A stretch of 64,000 bases of DNA from Escallonia rubra (lineage: Eukaryota; Streptophyta; Magnoliopsida; Escalloniales; Escalloniaceae): positions 1 to 64,000 of the forward strand of contig JAVXUO010001178.1 in assembly GCA_033065855.1 (NCBI GenBank), given 5' to 3'. This document shows, one piece after another, positions 24,187 through 35,600 of this stretch (position 1 is its first letter; each line of letters starts with the position of its first letter). A program made the position numbers and the translations under genes. Below the pieces are notes generated by a model. It searched no databases. It was given only the letters and a program-made list of their open reading frames with translations, and was not told where the DNA came from.

Positions 24187-25295
24187 AGCACATGTAGGGA
24201 TGGCAATGGGGCGGGTCGGATGCGGGTCTTATAAGATCCGTACCCGCCCCGGTACTACTTACACCCTGCCCCGCCCCGCCCCGCCCCGCCATCGGGTCAG
24301 GGGATGGGAATACCATCCCCGATCCGGCGGACATTTTAAAGACCCGCCCACGCCCCGCCCCGCTCCGCTCATACGTAGCTATATTACAAAACAGTTTGAT
24401 CTCCAAAATAATCAACGATTGCCATGTTACATAGCAGCAACACAAAAAATCTAATAGTTAAATCTAACAAATTTTACAAATTGACTGATTCTGTCAACGG
24501 CATCCAAAAACATAAATTGCAAATTTCTAAATCCCCAAATGACAAAACCTAAATCCTTGAATTTCCTGAATCTGTCAATGGCATCCAAAAATAAACTATG
24601 TATGTAAGAGATGGACAGAGGTCGAGCCGTCGAGAGCACAAATCAAAGATGAAGACATTCTCTTCGGTTGGAAACGATCGCAAGCTGCGATTCCTGTTGG
24701 AAATGATTGCATGCGATTGTGAATCCAAGCTGGAGACCACCTTTCTAGCGGGAAATGATCTTACCTTTTCTCCGGTGGATATGGTGGTGATGGTGTTAGG
24801 TGGAGATGGCGGACTGTTAGGTGGAGATGGCGGACTGCCGGACTGTTAGGTGGTGGTTAAAGTTTTGGGTGGACGGTAAGGTGGTAGTGAGGTGGAGGTG
24901 GTCCGTCGCCGTGGTGGTGGGTGGTCGTCGGTTAGGTGGTCGTGATGTTTTCGGGGGAGAGAGAAAGAAGATCAGAAGAAGGGAGGCAGGGAGGTCGACT
25001 AGAGAGAGAGAAGACAAAACAATTTAGGGTTTTGGTTGAAAGATATATATATATGCATGGATGAACGGTTGAGATTTATTGATGCTTAGGGTTAGCATAC
25101 CGGGGCGGGTGCGGGTCGGATACCGGGGCGGGTTGGGCAGAATACCATACCCGATCCTAACCCGCTACGGATTTTAAAAAAAATTACCATACCCGCCCCG
25201 CAACCCGGTCAAAGTCAAAATAACCCGCTCCTAACGGGGCGGGGCGGGGCGGATATCCGCCGGGTCGGATTTAAATTGCCATCCCTAAACACATG
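24187..25295. mobile_element. 1.1-kb non-autonomous hAT element just after the UBP1-like gene
   Basis: The element is 24195-25287 (1093 bp) with 13-bp inverted ends TAGGGATGGCAAT and ATTGCCATCCCTA. The 8-bp target repeat is AGCACATG (24187-24194) against AACACATG (25288-25295), one mismatch. Sub-terminal GGGGCGG/CCCGCCCC repeats fill both ends. The core (24780-24950) is GGT-rich with a 21-bp minisatellite of GGCGGACTGTTAGGTGGAGAT. It begins 210 bp past the stop codon of the RNA-binding gene, so it may lie within or right behind that gene's 3' untranslated region. Confidence 0.85.
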
Positions 25296-25804
25296 TACTC
25301 TATTTTATGAACATATATATGTTGCTCTATCTTGTCCCAAAGGTTTTGGGGTTAAACGTACCTCCTTTTTTTATAGATCCTTGATTTTCTCGGCAATGGT
25401 TGTTACCTGGTACCTAATTTACAGATGTTGCAATTAGTTCATATCCGAGGGTCGGAATAAGCAAATTAAAGTAGGCTAGGAAAGGTATCTTCCCAGAGAT
25501 TCAATATCAGGTTCCACGACCAAGAAGCTGAAATGGTGACGACGGATACAAAGAGGCAATAGCCAAGGTCTTTTTGAGTACCTTCTGGTTAGAATTTGGA
25601 ATTGTGCAATGATCATAATGGAGAGGAGATCATATCTGCCAATTGATTTTTTATTTTATCTTTGATAGAAATCTGCCAACTGATTTGCCCACCCCAAAAT
25701 GAGATATACCACTGAAACGGCCAGACAAAGCATCTGATTTCAGCTTTACTACCCGGCATCTTTCCTTTAAAGAGAGAACTAGAAGTACATCACCTATGAT
25801 CTAT
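25296..25804. other. Intergenic DNA, nothing recognised
   Basis: Spacer between the hAT element and the third MULE-like MITE. No gene is supported. Confidence 0.45.
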
Positions 25805-26049
25805 GAACAAACTTTGGCTCGTACCCGAGTTTTAAGAATCTTTCTTTGACTTCATGTATAGTGACAATTAATAGTCGCTAAATGTTTCTACCGATTTTTC
25901 TTTTAACACTTTCAGCAATAATTACTAGCAACACTATTTTAGCGTCACTAAATAAAAGTCACTAAAAATATTTAGAGACAATTAATTGTCGCTATATCAG
26001 GGGTAGGAGGAAGATTCTTCCAACCCGGATAGCCGCCAATTTTTTTTCC
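25805..26049. mobile_element. MULE-like MITE, copy 3
   Basis: It begins GAACAAACTTTGGC and ends with GCCGCCAATTTTTTTTCC. It carries the family motifs AGTGACAATTAATAGTCGC, TTTTAGCGTCACTAAAT, ACAATTAATTGTCGCTATA and GGAGGAAGATTCTTCCAACC. The flanks TGATCTAT and TGGTCCAT are similar but not identical, an eroded target repeat. It lies downstream of both the UBP1-like gene (+) and the FLZ gene (-). Confidence 0.78.
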
Positions 26050-26794
26050 TGGTCCATGATGCTAACTGTTTTGGTTCCTTGCTGGTTTTGTAACCTTGTG
26101 TGCGTGCATGTTTCTGGTGCTTCTAGTGTTTGGAGGTAACTCTATGCTGCTCGTGATGTTTTGTCATGTCCAATTCCAAATTTTCCATTCTACGGACGGA
26201 CAGACGGACGAGGAATGGCATGGATTCACAGATTTTCTTGCTATTCCTTTCTGTCTTTCGAAATCGACACGGCTTGGTTCCCACATAAGCAAAAATGACA
26301 TAAAACTTGAGAATTTCTTTACTTTCTCATGCGCTGCGTGTCCGTATGGCTGTCGGAGTAAGTATATACATCAGTATGCCCGATCGACACACGACGTAAA
26401 TCTTGTGCGGTAGTTAGTAGGGCACCTAACCTTGGTTTCTGGTACGGAGAAAGAGATGCTGAAATCAGTTTGGAGGAATGAATTTCTTCATTTCACCCTA
26501 CTGTTACAACCATCCAGGAGAGCAGAGAAATTGAGAAAATTGGTGGATCATTCATATAGGAGAAGAAAAAGAGTTCAAGCTCGAGTAACAAGCTCGAAAT
26601 TCTCGTTACACCATCAGCTTTGCCCTTACATCCAAGCAAAAATTGAAATGGGAAAAAAGCTTGGAATTGAAGGAACAAAGGCAAAAGTAAGAAACTAGTT
26701 TCTACATAGTTTTGCTGATTCTCGTATGTATTCTGATTATTCATTTCCCGTGTCGGTATAAGTAGAGGGTATGCGTACATCGAGCATGTTTGGC
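26050..26794. other. 3' flank of the FLZ gene, no other gene seen
   Basis: Several short frames are open here (26096-26413, 26432-26698) without family resemblance. The part nearest 26795 is probably the 3' untranslated region of the FLZ gene on the minus strand. Confidence 0.45.
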
Positions 26795-27920
26795 CTAAAT
26801 TGCAAGGATTCCTGTCGAGAAGATGTTGCCTTTGGTGTAAGGGGAGTTCGAGACATCAGCAGATCTTGAAGCTTCAGAGCTACACTTTTCTTTGCGCTCA
26901 TCATTTGCTATTTGTCTGCTCCGACACTCTGCGCTGCAATATGCTTTCTCTCCCCTGCAAATTCATGTGCACAGATGGATTAGTAATCTTGTTTCTTCCA
27001 CTGGGTTCATCCCATAATCATCGCGGTAGAGATGAACAAAGCCTATATTGTGCTATGGCAAAGTGCAAAGGCAAGTCCAATTGGCAAGTCAATGACCCAT
27101 GAGTTGAATCTCTCAGACCTCTAATCCTATGCTCAAACATTCAACTCAGAACTAATTGACTGTCATGGAAGAGAAGGAGGAGTCTTCTTGTATCCTAAGT
27201 TCTTAAACTCTAAAGTTCCTATACTGCTTATGCTACTTGCTGTTTGCAACTGCAATGAAAAGTTGTATGTTCAGATTTACGGCTCATCGTGATGCTAATT
27301 TATATTGATCAGCGAGATCAGTGTAGAAACCCAACATAAAGGTTGTAGAACTAAATTTACCTGTACATGTAGATGTCTTTCCCATGGAGTTTCTTGTGGC
27401 ACAGATGACACGAACTGAGAAAATCAGCAGTGGGATGAGCCGAGATGTCTCCGAATCTCGCCGGCGTTATGTCGAAGACACATACACGGTGGCTTTTAGC
27501 ACCTCTATCATGCCCAAATCTACCATAGTCACCTCCATCACAGTACACTCTGGTATAAGACTCCTTGTTAGGTCCATGACATGTCACGTAAGTATAATCT
27601 TCGTCTTCCAAACTTTCACTCCGCAATTCCTCGCAACGCCCTCCAAGTCCAACGCAATTCTTAACCGGAATTGGGTCCGACCGGATCCAATTCCGGCTAT
27701 ACGAGGCCTTTTTGGCCTGAATTTCGCCTACGCTCTCACCGGAATTCTCGAGAGCCGCAACTATCCCTAGTCCAACCCCACCAACATCATAATTCCTTAA
27801 ACTCCTCGGAGATAATATCTTGAAGTCCAAAGGACTTCTTGGGCTTCCGGCACGGTTGCCGGAATCCATTGGGCTAATGATCAATTTTCCGATCACCTGG
27901 GGTGATCTTTTCCCTAGCAT
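26795..27920 (-). CDS. FLZ-domain (FCS-like zinc finger, DUF581) protein
   Basis: Two exons read on the minus strand: 27920-27361, then 26954-26795, giving 239 residues with a closed frame. The start MLGKRSPQVIGKL was preferred to an in-frame ATG 18 bp upstream because FLZ proteins commonly open with MLGKR-like sequence. A long low-complexity half with SPRSPLDFKILSPRSL follows, then EDYTYVTCHGPN, a motif often placed before the zinc finger. The FLZ domain spans the intron: FLSSCHLCHKKLHGKDIYMY on exon 1 and RGEKAYCSAECRSRQI on exon 2, with Cys pairs CHLC and CSAEC. The eponymous FCS is YCS here. Family knowledge: FLZ proteins are plant-only adaptors that bind SnRK1 kinase subunits and tune energy and stress signalling. 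The C-terminal 30 residues are unconserved. Confidence 0.92.
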
Positions 27921-28100
27921 GACTGAAGTTTGTATCAAAATATTGTGAAAAAAGTTGAATCTTCAATCCCTTTTAAAGGGTTTGCAACGTAAGATGATGA
28001 TGGGGGGAGGTAGATTGGAGTGGGTAGTCTAAGCCCAAGGTTTGGTTGGAAATTGTGGGGGGTTTGATGCTTTGCATAAATAGGACCAACATCAATGATG
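27921..28100 (-). promoter_or_regulatory. FLZ gene core promoter and leader
   Basis: On the minus strand a TATA-like CTATTTATG lies at about 28076-28084, some 160 bp before the start codon. That places transcription start near 28050 with a leader of about 130 bases. Judged by motif and spacing only. Confidence 0.4.
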
Positions 28101-29009
28101 GTGTCATTATTTAATGTTCTTGCATTATTAAAACTGGATTCTAATGAGATTTTATGAAATGTCACTTGTCAGTGGGCAATTTTTTATGGAGGTCCATGTC
28201 TAATGATTGAGACCCGATCCCTATGTCTGACCCACTGTGGGCTCTGTTCTGACGCATTGAAGATTCCGGCGAGTCTCCGTTACCGACGGTTGTGCACGTG
28301 GCGGGAAATGAGAGGTGGGGAGGGAGATTTGTCAAAATCACGATTAACTGAGACCACTAGAAGGAGGGGTCGTGAGCCCACTGATTTATTGTCATGTTTT
28401 TGTTTTTGCTTGCAGGACTGACTCTGTGGGCTGAGCCCACAGGAAATGGGACCAAATTATTACCCCAAAAAAAAAAAAAAAAAAATTGGAAATGGTAATG
28501 AGAGCCGATTAAATTACCCAAAAAAGAAAACCGCAACCTAATTTTGTAACTGAAAACGACCATTGGTGCTGTGCTTTTCTCACTATTTAGAGGTGTTGTA
28601 CCACGGTCCACGGCAGTGCACTTTGATTTTTCTTTCGACAAACAAAATTAGAGTTGAAAATTTTGGTACGTTGAATATTGTCAAAATATATAAATAAAAT
28701 GGTGTCTTACATTCTTTTTATTTGTAACTGAACTTATCACTTATTATATTGTGTCATTTGAGAGATGTTTGTTTTATATTGGACGAGAATCTTTGTAGCA
28801 TGCACGGCACCTTTTACAGCCTAATGTTAAGTTTGTCGAGGAGAATAGTGTTTGGTGACCAAAGAAATGAGATATTTGTTCAACAACAAACTTGAAACTA
28901 TATATACCCTATTTTGACTACGATTCTGCAAGAGATGCGAAGGATTTGAATCCTTTCGTTAAGATTGCATTCCTACAAATAACTTGTTTTAGTTTTAAAA
29001 AGACTAAGA
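28101..29009. other. Intergenic DNA, nothing recognised
   Basis: Includes a poly(A) run near 28467-28485. Otherwise AT-rich spacer without supported genes. Confidence 0.45.
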
Positions 29010-29765
29010 GTGTGTTTGATAATACAACTAAGCACTTAAAACTTAAAGCTTTCAATGATTTTCGATTAAGTACGTTTAATAACGCTTAACGTTGTACCAA
29101 TTAAAAAATTAATTCTTACTAAAAATAGACTAAAATTTAAAGGTCAGGGGTGAATTTACTTAATGCTTATTACTTAATTCTAAGTGAGGTGGTTAAAAGT
29201 TATTTAACATAATTCTATATAAAAAGGATAATTACCATCATGATGCCGCATCAATTAATTTGCTGGCAGCACCGCTTTCACCACACTACAACCACCACCA
29301 CGACATAATTCCCTTTTTCTACCATTACCACGAATACCACGACCTAGCCACTACCAGAACCACTACTATAAGGATATTGTCACATCCACCACACCATTGC
29401 CACTGTCACCATGTCCACTGCCATGACTGTCACGTCGTTGCCTATCGCTACCACCACAATTATCGACAACACGTTTTCACGCACCACTGCCGCCACCATT
29501 GACACCTATCTATCGTCGCCGCTGCCACCATTATTACTCCATCGTCATCGCCGCAACCACCACCACCACAATTTTGGGCCCCAAAAAAATGTTATAAAGT
29601 ACATAAATAAATGCATAATTTTGGTAAAATTGATAAATTTGTAACTTGAAACAATTTTCAGATATTTGCTTTTGCTTTACCAAATAAGTTAACTTATTTT
29701 TCAGTAAAAAATCAGTCGTTTAAAGTTTTCAGTTTTACAGATTCAGCACTTAACTTTGTCAACAT
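29010..29765. mobile_element. Possible degenerate MITE with CAC-rich core
   Basis: The left border GTGTGTTTGATAATACAACT and the right border, read inward, TGTTGACAAAGTTAAGTGCT share a loose TGTTTGA-like inverted similarity. The core (29255-29570) is a CCA/CAC/CGC-rich stretch, the complement of the GGT-rich cores in the other elements. The start of this plan (GTGTGTTTGATAA, A/T arms, triplet core) matches the Tourist-like elements, but no TTA target repeat could be fixed. Confidence 0.35.
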
Positions 29766-31081
29766 TTATAATAATAGGCCAAGTAAAGTATTGTTCACTC
29801 TATTTGTACTAAAGAAAAATTCTTAGTCGCAATCAACATGTTTTTTACTGACAATTTTGAATCATTCATAATTTTTCATTAGTTCGTGACCTTTGAATTA
29901 AGTGCGGTGTCTTTTTGAAGGAAGTAATCAAATTGAAGGGGACGCAGTATTCACACACCTTTTTTTGAACTATCGTATGTTTAAGGATAATAGTTCAAAA
30001 CAAGAGCACAAATATTGTTAGAGTTTCGTTTTGGTCCATGGGATGCATTGGTTACACAGTAAGGATAATCTTCTCTGTCGTGCACTCCGAAAATTCCATT
30101 GCACTATGAGTGATACTGTTTTTTCTACTCGTTAACTCTAAAATGTTTCGTTCTACTTTTACATGCAACTGTAATACGCTCTCAAGACATAATTATAAAA
30201 GTAACACCTTGGTCTCTTCTTTCCCCTTTACCCAGCACTACAAAAATCTTGTTACACAATGAGTAATATTCTTCCTTCTTCTTTACCCTAAACATTTCTT
30301 TCTGCTTCTACATGCAATTATAATACCTTAGTCTCATACATGACACTGTGTAATGAAGGGTCACTGGGAACTTGGAAACCTACCTTGGAGTTGGCCCTCT
30401 GATTCATTGAAAAACAGGGGGAGCTGAATAGTTCAGTGAGTGCCATGACCCACTTGAAGTCACATCAAACCCCCCATACGTGCTGTTCCTGGATTCGCCG
30501 GGAGACTCATGGAGCCCCGTGAACTGAGTCAAGCTCACTCGCTGTCGCCGGAACGAGTCCACTAGCTGAGCTAGACTCTGTGACTGACGCCCGTTGATTT
30601 GATTGCTTTTCTTTTCAATGTTTTTTAATGCTTGTGGGGTGTTGGGGGGAGGAAGTCGTCAATAGGTTGACCCCCCCCCCCCCCCCCCCCCCCACCTTTT
30701 GCTTTTGTTTTCTACTCCTCTCAGTTTACTTAGATACACTCTTAAAATGCAAACAATTTTGTGGTGTCATGATGATGTTGTTGACCCAACCTTTCTTTCT
30801 TTCTCTCCTTTCATTTCATTAGTGCTTGAAAGGGAAATCAATTTTGTCATTATGTTAGACACCATTATAGTGAGTTAGTACCAGTCAATTCGTGCTCTGA
30901 AGACTTTATCATCCCTTTCACTACTGCAACTTGGGTGCAATTGTCCCTAAGTTAGCACTCTGATTTTCACTTTTTGCGCTTTGCTTTTTGTTCGTGAAAT
31001 TTGGTGTCGCCTTGAAAAAAATTTCATAATATAATCAGTGTCGTTGTATCATACATTATTTTATCTTTTTGTCTCTGCAAA
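29766..31081. other. Intergenic DNA, nothing recognised
   Basis: Apart from the poly(C) tract at 30671-30693, this is ordinary spacer. No coding frame with family resemblance was found on either strand. Confidence 0.45.
30671..30693. repeat. Poly(C) tract, 23 bases
   Basis: Twenty-three uninterrupted C. It may form G-quadruplex/i-motif structures, and its assembled length is likely unreliable. Confidence 0.9.
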
Positions 31082-31365
31082 CCGTGAAAGATGTACCCTT
31101 TTAAACAACTGTTGCTGGTCTATAGATGTCGAGTTGCATTCAAAGTTGGGTTGCTAACGCGAGCGTCGCACCATTCGACCTGAATATATTTTAAAGTTTT
31201 TTCGAGGCGAGACGACCCTTTCAACGGTGTGACGCGCGCATTAGCAACCCAACTTTGAATGCAATCCGTGAAAGATGTACCATTTTAAACAACTGTTGCT
31301 GGTCTATAGATGTCGGGTTGCATTCAAAGTTGGGTTGCTAATGCGGTCGTCACGCCGTTGAAAGG
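31082..31365. repeat. Three-armed inverted and direct repeat
   Basis: About 80 bp beginning CCGTGAAAGATGTACC at 31082 is repeated almost exactly at 31266 (184 bp apart). The end of each copy, TTGCATTCAAAGTTGGGTTG followed by CTAA, is also present inverted between them at 31233-31264. Arm 1 (31134-31178) and arm 2 (31221-31264) can form a hairpin of about 45 bp with a loop of about 42 bases; arm 3 (31319-31365) repeats arm 1. This may be a small foldback element that was partly duplicated. Confidence 0.85.
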
Positions 31366-31464
31366 AAGAGGAATCAATTGATGCAAATCATACGATAATA
31401 AAAACCACTAATTAAAAGTTAAAGATCAGTCAACGTCAATCAAATCTTTTGCATTTTTTCAAGA

Positions 31465-31711
31465 AAATTTTTGACTATTACCCGCCTTGTAGGAAGATAG
31501 ATAGCTATAACCCTCCATATAGCGACATTTAACTATCGTTAAATAATTTTAATAACTTTTATTTCGTGACGTCAAAAAAGTCACTTGACAATTGTCGCTT
31601 AAAGTAATACCAGAAAATTTATTAAAAGAATTTAAGAAACTATTAATCGCCACTGTACAAATAGTTGTTTGTAACTATCTTTCTAGAGTCACGATAACAT
31701 CCAAAAAAAAA
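31465..31711. mobile_element. MULE-like MITE, copy 4 (diverged)
   Basis: The left part reads TGACTATTACCCGCCTTGTA then CCATATAGCGACA; inner motifs GTGACGTCAAAAAAGTCAC and AATTGTCGCTTAAAG follow the family order. The right part has ATTAATCGCCACTGTA. It is the most diverged of the five copies and has no clear target repeat. Confidence 0.55.
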
Positions 31712-32149
31712 TTCTTTCCTTTTCTTTTTCTTTAAAGCTACATAAGCTGACCTATCATGCTTTTTGATCAATACAAAGACTTGGACTCCAACAGCAACAC
31801 CACATCAGCTCATGGGTCTTTTGATCCGGACTTACTCAAGTCATGTCAGAGTCCCGAGCTTGCTTAAAGCCCTATTTCGGAACAAAGATGGTCGGATCAA
31901 CTTGCTTAGCTTGTTCAATAATAGTCATGTAGGCAGCTAGGTATCAATGTCCAGTTTTGTTTTTCAGGCCCAACTATAAGGTAATAATAGTAAAGACTAG
32001 CTAGCCCATTAGCCTTCATAGAGAGAGGTTCTGGTAAATAAGAATTACGAAGTCAAATGACAGCCGAAAGAAACTCAGAGAGTTAGAGGTCAAGTCAGCT
32101 AATATCACCGGAAATCATGAAATAGATAGGATCATATTCAAAAGTTCCA
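31712..32149. other. Intergenic DNA, nothing recognised
   Basis: Spacer leading to the repeated region upstream of the beta-galactosidase gene. No gene is supported. Confidence 0.4.
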
Positions 32150-32470
32150 GACAGTTTGAAAATCGAAATACCATATATTATTGGGTAAAAGTTTAAAAAG
32201 AAATTAGGATAAAATTTAAAAGCTGCAGCCAGTTTGAAAATCGAAAAATCATAATTGGATAAACATTTTAAAACTAACAACAATGAACAATCTCATCTCA
32301 TTTGGATAAAAATTCTAAAAGTAGCATACGATAAAAAAAAAATTCTAGACAGTTTGAAAATAAAAAAAAGCATAGTTGGATATAATTTTTTAAAGTAATT
32401 AACAAGAATCTCATTTCGTTAGGAATACTTCGGATTCAAAAGTAACAACACAATCTCATTTCTTTAGGAA
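32150..32470. repeat. Diverged repeats upstream of the beta-galactosidase gene
   Basis: The motif CAGTTTGAAAAT, followed by CATA and TTGG(A/G)TA, occurs at about 32151, 32230 and 32350. A second motif, AATCTCAT then TT(A/T)GGA, occurs at about 32287, 32407 and 32452. Copies are diverged and unequally spaced. They sit 200-500 bp before the gene, in its distal promoter. Confidence 0.6.
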
Positions 32471-32596
32471 GACTTGAACAGATTTTCGGAAGTATGGATA
32501 TGGGATAATGATCAGATAAGTGAGGAACACTTTGAACAAATTTGAAATCCTCAAAAATCCTTCTCTTTTCCTAACACTTGTGCTCAGAGCCCCCTC

Positions 32597-32604
32597 TATA
32601 AATA
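32597..32604 (+). promoter_or_regulatory. TATA box of the beta-galactosidase gene
   Basis: TATAAATA in a C-rich setting. Transcription should begin about 30 bp downstream, near 32630. This argues that the in-frame ATG at 32625 is not transcribed and that translation starts at 32661. Confidence 0.7.
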
Positions 32605-32660
32605 CAGGGCTAGCATCCTCGTTGATGGCACTACTTTCCACCTCTTCTTCGTTCACAGCC

Positions 32661-35600
32661 ATGGCTTCTCCAAAACTCAATCTCTGTGTCCTGCTTTCAG
32701 TAGTCTTCTTCTTCGTCTCTGCATGTGCTTATGATGTCTCTCGTGATGAGAGGGCCCTTACCATCGATGGCAAACGGAGGATCATCATGTCTGGCTCCAT
32801 TCACTACCCTCGCAGCACCCCTGAGGTAAACAAAACCGAACCCTAGTTTCGTTCTGAAGTGTTTTACAGTATTAGCTAGTAATCAGTAGTGTTGTTGCAG
32901 TGTCTTTATATGTATGTATACGATAGTTGACACTCAAAAGTTTGGATATTCAACTCTTGTTGTAAATCTTTTCAAAGGGTTTGAAGGAACAGATTCATCT
33001 TTAACAGCCGTAGTATGTATGATACTGCTTGAACAAATTCATTTTTATGATACTGTTGTAAATCTTTTCAAAGGGTTGAAGGAAAAAAGTCATTTTTAAC
33101 AGACGTAGTATGTATGAGACTGTTGCATGCTGCATGGGTACTGACTGATGTGAATTTTTGTTGGTGATGATTACTGATCAGATGTGGCCGGATCTGATCA
33201 AGAAATCGAAGGATGGCGGTCTGAATGCCATCGAGACGTATATCTTTTGGAATGCGCATGAGCCGCTTCGTCGCCAGTACGACTTCAGTGGAAGCTTGGA
33301 TTTTATAAGGTTCCTCAAAACTGTTCAAGATGCTGCCCTTTACGTTATTCTTCGAATTGGACCTTATGTTTGTGCTGAGTGGAACTACGGGTACGTAAAT
33401 TTGCCTTCAACATTTGTGTTTGCTTATAAATTCGCATCTTGCTTATGACTTATTTATTTATTTGTAATCTTGTTTTAGAGGGTTCCCCGTATGGCTGCAC
33501 AATATACCTGGGATTGAGTTTCGGACCACAAACACTGCTTTCATGGTAATTAAGCACACGATCTCACATTATTATCTTGTTTTTCATTTTGATATTGACC
33601 CAAAAAGGTAATTATTATATACAAATTAAATTCAGTTTACATTAAAAAGGAAATTTCATTGTTCTAATTGCGGTCTTCTACTGTTTTTTTTTTCAGAATG
33701 AGATGCAAAACTTTACAACCTTGATAGTGGACATGGTGAAACAAGAGAAGCTTTTTGCTTCACAAGGAGGTCCCATCATTCTTGCTCAGGTCTGCATTAC
33801 CTTATAGCAGATATACACAACGTAATTAGTGATATTGAGTTTATTTGAATCTAAATTCAAATTGGTAATTAGTACGTAATATTGAGTTTGATCCTGGGAT
33901 ACTAGCTAGCAACACGAACTTTAATTTGCAGGTTATGTATTAATAAAAGCTGTTATGCTTAGCTTTATTTGGTAAATAATTTGAACACCAAGTTTGCAAG
34001 TTATTATGTATTAATATGAAAGTATGTGCTACGTACATACAGCATACTTTATCACTCTGAATTACATACCGAAAGCTTGTGCACATATGAATGTTTTCTT
34101 ACATAGCGAAGCTCACTAAATCTTTTCTTACATCACTGTACTTATGAATGTTTTCTTACATCACTGTAGTTATGATGTCTGTAGTTATGATGTTTCTCTT
34201 GTACAGACTAAGCGTGATTCTATTAGAAGAGTTTCTTGTACGTTCACGAGTCCATGCAAGACCAACTTAGACTATCTAGCTAGACCTAATTAAACTATGG
34301 AACATCACTGGTGTTTACAAAATTGTTTGATGCGGTCTCCTTATTATTATGCATGTGTGTGCACCATTTATTTTCATTTAGAACTACTTCACATAAGTAC
34401 GTAATTATGGTCTTTACACAATTGCTGCACAGATTGAAAACGAATATGGAAACGTCATGGCTCCTTATGGAGATGCTGGGAAGGCTTATGTTGATTGGTG
34501 CGGAAAAATGGCTGAATCACTCGACATCGGAGTTCCATGGATTATGTGTCAGCAGCCTGATACCCCAGAGCCACTGGTATCATCTTCTTTTGTTGTTCTT
34601 CCTATTAGCAGATGAATTGAATCTTTTTTTGCGCTGAACTTACTACTCTGATTGTACTTCTCTTGCAGATTCAAACCTGCAATGGATTTTACTGCGACGA
34701 TTACGAGCCGGCTAAACCCAACACTCCTAAAATGTGGACCGAAAATTGGACTGGATGGTTAGTTCTATCCCATAAAAACCTAAATAAATTTAACCTTTTT
34801 TGTGGTCACAGTTTTATTAGTTATTGTCTTCTGTAACATTTCATTTCAGGTTTAAGAATTGGGGAGGTCAAGATCCACATAGAACTGCTGAAGATGTTGC
34901 TTTTGCTGTTGCACGTTTCTTCCAAACTGGAGGCACTCTTCAGAATTATTACATGGTAATTCCTTTTCCAATTTTGCACTTGTGTTCTAGCTTATCGCAT
35001 TATTTTTATCAAGGCATCATTATTTAAATTTTAATTTTGCTTTATATTTCAGTACCACGGTGGAACTAATTTTGGAAGAATGGCTGGTGGACCATATATC
35101 ACCACCACCTATGATTATGATGCTCCTCTGGATGAATACGGTATTCAAATATTTTGCTTTATTTTTAGTTAGTTTCTAACATTGTCAAATTAAATCCGTA
35201 ATGCATGTTTTGTTATATTTTTTTACTAGGCAACTTTGCTCAACCCAAATATGGCCATTTGAAGGAACTCCACAATGTGTTGTTTTCAATTGAGAAAGTT
35301 CTTACCCATGGGAATGTTACCAACACTGATTTTGGTAACTCAGTTTCGGTAAGTTAAAATAGCCATACGCCCTATATAATTTGGCAAGAAAATAATCAAA
35401 ATGACATGCTTATCGCTTTTTCTTATGATGTTTAGGCCACTGTCTATCAAACCGATGAGGGGTCAAGTTGCTTTTTCAGCAATGCAAATACCACAACTGA
35501 TGCGACTCTCAGTTTCCAAGGAAGCGAGTACATTGTTCCCGCTTGGTCTGTTAGTATTCTTCCGGATTGCAAGACTGAATTTTACAATACCGCGAAGGTA

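Noticed and set aside
32625-32660. In-frame ATG upstream of the chosen beta-galactosidase start
   Set aside because: It lies only about 28 bp after the start of the TATA box, probably before transcription begins; starting at 32661 gives a typical signal peptide.
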